Of a stretch of DNA of 64,000 nucleotides, positions 58,214-64,000 are shown in pieces. The position numbers and the translations under genes are program-made. Every line of letters begins with the position of its first letter. The first letter of the stretch is position 1. The notes beneath the pieces were generated by a model. It saw only the letters and a program-made list of their open reading frames with translations. It was not told where the DNA came from and did no database searches. Origin of the DNA: CAVVJA01 sp963809815. GTDB lineage: Bacteria; Actinomycetota; Actinomycetes; Mycobacteriales; Jatrophihabitantaceae. The stretch is from positions 1 to 64,000 of the forward strand of contig CAWELM010000025.1 in NCBI GenBank assembly GCA_963809815.1. Direction: 5' to 3'.

Positions 58214-61200
58214 ATGAGTCGAGTCCTTCCGTCGATGACGGAGCGGACGACACTCGATCGCGTGCGAGTCCACCTATCGATGAGTGATCCTCCTCGTCCG
58301 CTCGAGGACGTGCAGATCACAGCGCCTGAAGGGACACGGCTGGCCGAATTGGTCGATGTACTCGCCAATGAGCGAGGGATGGCCGTCCGCCCGTCGACGG
58401 TATGGAGTGGAAGCCTGCGTCTCGAATCGACTGCCCCGCTCGGCGGCGCTGGCCTCCGTAATGGCGACGTACTCCGGTTCGGCGGTCCGGGCAGACAGGA
58501 TTCGACAAACGCGCCGTTTCAAGTAGCTGTAGTCGGTGGTCCCGATGCCGGCAAAGTCGTGCCATTGACCAGGTGCGAGACCGTGGTCGGTCGCTCCGGC
58601 AGCTGCGACTTACTCCTGTCCGATCCCGTGGTATCGCGTCGGCATCTGGCTCTCGCCGTGACCACGTCTGGCGTTCGAGTGCGTGATCTGAGATCGACAA
58701 ACGGCACGCAGATCGAAGGCCACTGGATCGACACGTCCGAGTCAGCGGCATCGATCGGCGACATCATCCGGCTCGGCGACTCGACGCTTGCTGTGACTTG
58801 TGCGCACGAAGGCGCGGCTGCGTTGACTTCTGCAACGGACGGCACGTTGTTGGTAAACCGGCCCCCGACCGCGGGTGCCGAATCCACCGTCGGCGAGATC
58901 GACTATCCCGACGATCGTGACAGCCCCAGCTCACCTCAAATTCCGTGGCTAGCCGCCTTGCTGCCGGCCGCGCTTGGTGTCGCTCTAGCCGCCATCTTCC
59001 ACGCTGCGCAGTATCTAGCCTTCGCTCTGCTCTCACCTGTGATGCTCATGGGATCGGCTGCCGGCGATCGTTTGCGCTGGTGGCGCGGCTACCGCCGCGC
59101 TGCGACACGGCTGGCTCAACAGCAGGCGGATGCTAATCATCGATGTGCTGAGCTGTTGATCGTCGAAACCCTTAGTCGACGCCGGTCCCATCCAGACGCT
59201 GCATCCGTACTGCGAACGGCGACTATTCCCGATTGCCGAGTGTGGGAGCGGCGTCTCGATCAACGAGGGTTCGGCACGGTTCGCCTGGGGCTCGCCGACC
59301 AAGCCTCGCGGCTGACAGTGCAACGTCGTGGGAATCGCGTTTCAGCCGGAGTCGTTCGATCCGTACCTTTCACCGTGGATATACGGGCCGAATCCATTGG
59401 GCTAGTGGGCCCCTTCGGCGTTGCCCGATCTTGTGCGCGCTGGCTGATAGGTCAACTGGCGGTCGCACATTCACCTTCTGACCTCAGATTCGTTTTCCTG
59501 GTCAGTGACTCCAGCGAGGAGGCCTGGACATGGACCAGATGGCTGCCGCATGACCGGTCAGTGGCCAGCTCGCCATCCGAACATGCAGCCACGACAGCAG
59601 CACTTCGTAGCCTCGTCGACACACGGCTGACCGAGCGTGGAACGCGGACAACAACGACGACCTGGTCAGGACCATCGACCGTGCTCGTTGTGGACCCGAG
59701 CGGAGATCTCGCCGACGTGCCCGGCCTCGTCAGGTTGCTCGCAGACGGCACTCATGTCGGCGTCAGCGGGATATGTGTGGACGATCGGATTCGAAGATTG
59801 CCCGCCTCGTGCTCAACCATCGTCACCGTCGACGATGGCACTGGGACGAGTCTGGTCGTTCGCCAGCCGGGCGGTTCCGTTGTGCGAGGCGTGTCCGCCG
59901 ATCAGGTGACAACCCAGTGGGCCGAGCGCCTAGCGAGGGGGCTAGCACCGCTTGCGGATGCTGGCGCCGACACATCCGCGACAATTCCGGCGACCTGCTT
60001 CCTGTTCGACCTACTTGGGCTCGATCGAGGAAATCTTCCGTCCGCGATCATTGAGCGTTGGCATTCAGGAATGGGGCGACCGAGAACCGCCGTTGGACTC
60101 AGCGCACAGGGACTCGTTGAGCTTGATTTGATCAGCGACGGGCCGCACGCACTTGTGGCCGGCACGACCGGCTCAGGCAAGTCGGAGTTCTTGCGATCGT
60201 TGGTCGCGGGGTTGTCAATCGTCAATGGACCCGGCGACATCGCTTTTCTGCTTATCGACTACAAAGGCGGCGCCACGTTCGCTGACTGCAGTCGACTGCC
60301 ACATACCGTCGGCTTGGTAACGGACCTCGATGCCCACCTGACGAGGCGCGTCTTGCGCTCGCTCGATGCAGAGCTACGACGGCGCGAAGTCCTGTTCGCA
60401 CAGGTCGGCGCGCGTGACCTCGATCAGTACCGAAGGACGATTTCACCTCACGCTTCTCTACACCGCCTCATCCTTATCGTCGACGAATTCGCCGCTCTCG
60501 CCGAAGAGCTGCCGGACTTCTTGGATGGCCTGATCGACGTCGCGCAACGCGGTAGATCCCTAGGTATACATCTGATACTGGCCACCCAGCGACCAGGTGG
60601 TGTGATTTCCCCGGAGATCCGTGCGAACACAACTCTTCGCGTCGCTCTGCGTGTCACCGATCCGAACGAATCAGCTGACGTCGTGGGAACAGCCGCCGCT
60701 GCTGCGATAGACAAGAACCGTCCCGGTCGCGCTTGTGTGCGCACGGGATCAACGGTGATCGAGATGCAAACCGGTCGTGTTGCTGACATGGCGCAATCGA
60801 CCCAGCGGATACGCGTTGAGTCACTTGATCGCTGGGGCCGTCCCATCGCGACGGCCGAATCCGACCTCGGCCGGACCGACCTGCAGTTGTTAGCAGACGC
60901 AGCACAGGAAGCAACCGTCATTACAGACGCGCGCTTGCCTAACCCACCCTGGTTACCGCCGTTGCCGGACACACTGTCCATCGGTGCTACCGGAGACGCG
61001 GGCAGCCCTGAGCTACTACCCGTCGGAATGGTCGACTTGCCTGACACACAACAGCAGATGCCACTGCTGCTTGATTTGAGTCGGGCCGGCCCATGTCTCG
61101 TGATCGGTGGAGCCGGCTCCGGACGGACCACCTTTCTCAATACGGCCGTCGCGGTGGCGGCGAGCCGCCTATCGAGCGAGTCACTGCAGGTATATGCCAT

Positions 61201-62479
61201 CGACTGTGCGGGCGGCGGAGGCTTGCACGCGCTTGTCGATCTGCCCCACTGCGCCGCAGTGCTGTCCAGGGATGATTTCGACGCAGTGGAGCGGCTCATC
61301 GAGCGCCTGACGCTCATCGCAGCCGAACGGCGAATCGACCACATGAATGCATTTCCGGTCGACTGGCCAGATGTAGCAGCGCAGGCGTCACAGGACCTTC
61401 TCATGCTCGTACTGGACGGATGGGAGAGCTTCGTCTCCGCCTCCGACGAGCATGACGGAGGCCGGACGGTCGATGTCCTCCTTGGCCTGCTGCGCGACGC
61501 GACGTCGGTCGGAATGACGGTCCTTATCACTGGCGACAGAACGACCTTGGCCCCACGGCTGGCGGGCGTCGTGAGTCGTAAGTTCGTGCTCAGGCTCGTC
61601 GACCGAGCTGACTTCGCCTTGGCCGGAATACCGCTGCACCATGTGCCGCTGCACATGCCGCCCGGGCGAGCGATCAGAAGCGATGATCACGCGGAGGTTC
61701 AGTTCGCGGTGCTCGGCTGCGATCCTAGCTACGCCGAACAATGCCGAGCGGTCGCCCGGATTGCCGCAGCGACCAAGCCCAGGACGACAGCGCCGATGAT
61801 CACCTTGCGACCATTGCCCCGCCGCGTGCAACTCGCCGAATTGGGCCCAGCCGACTTGCAGCGGCCCACACTGGGTGTCGGCGGCGACGGTGCCGAACCG
61901 ATACGTCTCGATCTGTTCGCGAGCCCCGGAACCTTCCTCGTCGCCGGACCACCACGGTCCGGTCGCACGACGGTACTGACCGTTCTGGGCAAGCAGCTGG
62001 AATCGGCGAACATCGAGGTTCTCGTGGCCGCTCCCGCACGATCCGAACTCGCGCGCTTCGCGTACTCGGCGGGTCTTGTTGTCTACGACGTTGATGCAGG
62101 CGCGGATTCTCTTCCGGTCGCGTCGCGCGGACGAAGAGTGATTCTGATCGACGACGCGGAGATGTTCGTCGACACCGCGGTCGGAGCAGCGTTGACGGAT
62201 GTCGTACGCCGGACCGACGCTGACCAAGTCGCTGTGGTCGCGGCACGAACCGACGATCTCGCCGTCTCATATCGCGGACTGCTGTTCGAGGCCCAGCGCC
62301 CCCGAACGGGATTGCTTCTTCAGCCAGCCGCGGCCGACGGAGAGGTTTTCGGCGTGCGTCTTAGGCGCTCTCGGACCAGCGTGCTTCCGGGGCGTGGCGT
62401 ACTAGTGGGGGATCTGCCACGCCTCACGGGCCTGGCCGTGTCCAGTGGCCTACTACCCGTGCAGGTGGCCACGCCGTGA
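58214..62479 (+). CDS. FHA-containing FtsK/SpoIIIE-type ATPase (EssC/EccC, type VII secretion)
   Basis: The 1421-residue protein has an N-terminal FHA domain (VVGRSGS near 125, SRRHLAL near 141, STNGT near 161) and a hydrophobic double span (about 245-281). Three FtsK-type ATPase modules follow. Module 1 is canonical: GTTGSGKS near 650 and ILIVDEF near 755. Modules 2 and 3 have Arg for the P-loop Lys: GGAGSGRT near 964 and GPPRSGRT near 1244. In type VII motors modules 2 and 3 are regulatory and bind substrate. The FHA-membrane-ATPase order is the EssC (Firmicutes-type) plan, rarer in actinobacteria. No other eccB, eccD, eccE or mycP gene is in the window. ATG 58214 has no clear ribosome site; ATG 58235 is possible. 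Confidence 0.9.
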   Translation: MSRVLPSMTERTTLDRVRVHLSMSDPPRPLEDVQITAPEGTRLAELVDVLANERGMAVRPSTVWSGSLRLESTAPLGGAGLRNGDVLRFGGPGRQDSTNAPFQVAVVGGPDAGKVVPLTRCETVVGRSGSCDLLLSDPVVSRRHLALAVTTSGVRVRDLRSTNGTQIEGHWIDTSESAASIGDIIRLGDSTLAVTCAHEGAAALTSATDGTLLVNRPPTAGAESTVGEIDYPDDRDSPSSPQIPWLAALLPAALGVALAAIFHAAQYLAFALLSPVMLMGSAAGDRLRWWRGYRRAATRLAQQQADANHRCAELLIVETLSRRRSHPDAASVLRTATIPDCRVWERRLDQRGFGTVRLGLADQASRLTVQRRGNRVSAGVVRSVPFTVDIRAESIGLVGPFGVARSCARWLIGQLAVAHSPSDLRFVFLVSDSSEEAWTWTRWLPHDRSVASSPSEHAATTAALRSLVDTRLTERGTRTTTTTWSGPSTVLVVDPSGDLADVPGLVRLLADGTHVGVSGICVDDRIRRLPASCSTIVTVDDGTGTSLVVRQPGGSVVRGVSADQVTTQWAERLARGLAPLADAGADTSATIPATCFLFDLLGLDRGNLPSAIIERWHSGMGRPRTAVGLSAQGLVELDLISDGPHALVAGTTGSGKSEFLRSLVAGLSIVNGPGDIAFLLIDYKGGATFADCSRLPHTVGLVTDLDAHLTRRVLRSLDAELRRREVLFAQVGARDLDQYRRTISPHASLHRLILIVDEFAALAEELPDFLDGLIDVAQRGRSLGIHLILATQRPGGVISPEIRANTTLRVALRVTDPNESADVVGTAAAAAIDKNRPGRACVRTGSTVIEMQTGRVADMAQSTQRIRVESLDRWGRPIATAESDLGRTDLQLLADAAQEATVITDARLPNPPWLPPLPDTLSIGATGDAGSPELLPVGMVDLPDTQQQMPLLLDLSRAGPCLVIGGAGSGRTTFLNTAVAVAASRLSSESLQVYAIDCAGGGGLHALVDLPHCAAVLSRDDFDAVERLIERLTLIAAERRIDHMNAFPVDWPDVAAQASQDLLMLVLDGWESFVSASDEHDGGRTVDVLLGLLRDATSVGMTVLITGDRTTLAPRLAGVVSRKFVLRLVDRADFALAGIPLHHVPLHMPPGRAIRSDDHAEVQFAVLGCDPSYAEQCRAVARIAAATKPRTTAPMITLRPLPRRVQLAELGPADLQRPTLGVGGDGAEPIRLDLFASPGTFLVAGPPRSGRTTVLTVLGKQLESANIEVLVAAPARSELARFAYSAGLVVYDVDAGADSLPVASRGRRVILIDDAEMFVDTAVGAALTDVVRRTDADQVAVVAARTDDLAVSYRGLLFEAQRPRTGLLLQPAAADGEVFGVRLRRSRTSVLPGRGVLVGDLPRLTGLAVSSGLLPVQVATP

Positions 62480-62592
62480 TGCGGGACAGGACGACCGAAG
62501 AGTTGTGGCGAACGCATACCGCGGCACAGCTCTTACGCGCGGGAACGACCTGGCGCTGGCGCATCCAGGGGGATCACGCCATATGTGGATAA
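62479..62592 (+). CDS. Candidate 37-codon ORF coupled to the ATPase gene
   Basis: ATG 62479 overlaps the ATPase stop by one base (TGATG), and the frame runs 37 codons (MRDRTTEELWRTHTAAQLLR onward) to TAA. Its end overlaps the convergent dehydrogenase by 19 nt. The overlap suggests coupling, but length, composition and lack of homologues leave it weak. Confidence 0.3.
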   Translation: MRDRTTEELWRTHTAAQLLRAGTTWRWRIQGDHAICG

Positions 62593-64000
62593 CGATGATC
62601 TGTCGGAGGCACGAACGTCTCTTTGATCACTCGCGGCGATACCCAACGCAGGAGGTTCCAGATCGATCCGGCCTTATCATTCGTCCCCGACGCACGAGCG
62701 CCGCCGAAGGGCTGCTGGCCTACGACCGCACCGGTTGGCTTGTCATTGACGTAGAGATTTCCGGCGGCAAACCGAAGCGCATGCGACGCCTCGAGGATTG
62801 CCGAACGATCGCGGCTGAATATGGAGCCGGTGAGCGCGTAAGGCGTCACCGATTCCAGTTGATCAACGGTTTCTCTCCACGCTTTGTCGTCGAAGACGTG
62901 AATGGCCAGAATAGGGCCGAAGTACTCTTGGATGAACGCCTCGTGCGTTGGGTCATTGATCACAGCCACCGTCGGACGCACAAAGTACCCCGTGCTGTCA
63001 TCGGATTTGCCTCCAGCAAGCACGGAGGCCGACGGCTCAGCATGCAACCGATCGATCGCACCGGTCAGCCGATCGAACGCACGCCTATCAATCACCGCCC
63101 CACCGAAGTTGGTGAAATCCATGACATCGCCGTAGGTCAGCGATTCGGCAATCGCAACCAGCTCATCACGCACACCGCCGTCCCACAAGGACTGAGGAAT
63201 ATATGCGCGAGACGCGGCCGAGCATTTCTGTCCCTGATACTCGAAGGCGCCGCGCACCAACGCGGTAACGAGCGAGGCCGGATCGGCCGAAGGGTGAGCG
63301 ATGACAAAGTCCTTGCCACCGGTCTCGCCGACGACCCGCGGATACGAGGCGTAGGAAGATATCGATGCGCCGACAGCCCCCCACAGCAATTGGAAAGTTG
63401 GCGTCGAGCCGGTGAAGTGTATGCCGGCCAATGCATGATGCGGCACGGCGACCTGGCTCACGGCTTGACCGTCGCCTGTCACCATGTTCACAACTCCCGG
63501 AGGCAGCCCTGCCGCTTCCAGCAACCTCATAGTCCAATGGGCGGCCAACTGCTGAGTGGGAGACGGTTTCCACACGACAACATTGCCGAGCAGCGCCGGC
63601 GCCGTCGGCAGATTGCCGCCGATCGCAGTGAAATTGAAGGGCGTGATTGCCAGTACGAAGCCCTCGAGCGGCCGATAGTCCATGCGGTTCCAGGTGAGAC
63701 GCGAACTCTCCGGCTGGTTCTGCAGGATCTGCCGGGCAAAATGCACGTTGAATCGAAGAAAGTCGATCAACTCACACGCAGAATCAATCTCCGCTTGCTG
63801 GACCGATTTCGACTGGCCGAGCATCGTGGCGGCGTTCAATGTGTCCCGCCATGTCGTCGACAACAGATCCGCCGCGCGAAGGAAGATTGCCGCGCGCTCA
63901 TCGAACGGAAGGTCGCGCCATGCGGCGGCCGCGCCCAAGGCGGCATCCACGGCGTCGGCCACGTCGTCCGTCGTCGCCTGAGCGGCGTGACCCAGCACCG
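62574..64000 (-). CDS. pruA: L-glutamate gamma-semialdehyde dehydrogenase (5' partial)
   Basis: The last 474 residues of an aldehyde dehydrogenase are visible and the start lies beyond the right edge. Marks of the 1-pyrroline-5-carboxylate dehydrogenase type are TMLGQSKSVQQAEIDSACEL, PFNFTAIGGNLP, VGETGGKDFVIAHPSA (general-base Glu) and YQGQKCSAASRAYIP (nucleophile Cys). The end reads QQPFGGARASGTNDKAGS. It oxidises glutamate semialdehyde to glutamate in proline breakdown. About 65 N-terminal residues are missing by comparison with the usual length. A proline dehydrogenase gene may follow outside the window. Confidence 0.93.
   Translation of the reverse strand, partial: VLGHAAQATTDDVADAVDAALGAAAAWRDLPFDERAAIFLRAADLLSTTWRDTLNAATMLGQSKSVQQAEIDSACELIDFLRFNVHFARQILQNQPESSRLTWNRMDYRPLEGFVLAITPFNFTAIGGNLPTAPALLGNVVVWKPSPTQQLAAHWTMRLLEAAGLPPGVVNMVTGDGQAVSQVAVPHHALAGIHFTGSTPTFQLLWGAVGASISSYASYPRVVGETGGKDFVIAHPSADPASLVTALVRGAFEYQGQKCSAASRAYIPQSLWDGGVRDELVAIAESLTYGDVMDFTNFGGAVIDRRAFDRLTGAIDRLHAEPSASVLAGGKSDDSTGYFVRPTVAVINDPTHEAFIQEYFGPILAIHVFDDKAWRETVDQLESVTPYALTGSIFSRDRSAILEASHALRFAAGNLYVNDKPTGAVVGQQPFGGARASGTNDKAGSIWNLLRWVSPRVIKETFVPPTDHRYPHMA

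Noticed and set aside
62584..62592. TGTGGATAA, a DnaA-box-like nonamer near the end of the pruA-like gene
   Set aside because: It is fully explained by the codons for RYPH in the conserved protein tail; no second box is near.

Overview
The window is high-GC actinobacterial chromosome. The evidence is a WhiB7-type regulator, an AdnA/AdnB helicase-nuclease pair, MoeZ, DUF3107, DUF3152 and a DUF2342 zincin-like protein. From memory, the gene order UPF0182, PDZ/Lon-like protein, DUF2342, ABC1 kinase, whiB7, uvrD2, nudC, adnB, adnA, alkyltransferase-like protein, moeZ, DUF3152, TetR, DUF3107, MiaE-like ferritin, DEAD-box helicase and PQQ-like protein matches the Mycobacterium tuberculosis segment around Rv3193c-Rv3212. 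I infer a free-living, non-mycobacterial actinomycete; the genus cannot be fixed from this sequence alone.

Layout. Bases 1-2,425 are the end of an integrated element: the tail of an MNT nucleotidyltransferase, a HEPN partner, an excisionase, a tyrosine integrase broken by seven frame changes that all run in the +1 direction, and a 3' tRNA fragment that looks like an attachment site. An initiator tRNA (2,592-2,665) starts the conserved backbone. Bases 2,743-15,162 hold the UPF0182, PDZ/Lon-like, zincin-like, YgjP-like, ThiF-like, ABC1, whiB7 and uvrD2 genes. The whiB7 leader carries a readable attenuator: an autoregulated-type promoter, a 72-codon upstream ORF, a terminator and a competing antiterminator. 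Bases 15,410-28,986 are a metabolic and protease insert: a NudC/M16/M16/lipoprotein/M20 minus-strand operon, a covalent-flavin amine oxidase, a kinase-LLM oxidoreductase fusion, an MMPL transporter, an orphan ABC ATPase and a PaiB-like protein.

Bases 28,913-43,237 are rich in DNA repair genes: adnB and adnA (translationally coupled), an alkyltransferase-like protein, then Ku divergent from a split LigD (separate ligase and polymerase genes). MoeZ, DUF3152 and hydrolases lie between them. Bases 43,283-53,631 carry TetR, DUF3107, a ferritin-like protein, a DEAD-box helicase, a membrane PQQ-like protein, hydrolases, an iron-sulfur RecB-family nuclease, a Gly/Trp-rich-tailed membrane protein and a PHP phosphatase.

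Bases 53,632-54,880 contain no gene I can support. Much of that stretch is built of degenerate units of about 15-17 bp, with one clean 15-bp array. Bases 54,881-64,000 look more accessory. They hold a PH-domain membrane protein with a small membrane partner, a Nudix hydrolase, a MaoC-like protein, a polysaccharide deacetylase broken by two frameshifts, and a WXG100 protein divergent from an FHA-containing EssC/EccC-type ATPase (a minimal type VII secretion pair). The window ends inside a proline-catabolism dehydrogenase gene.
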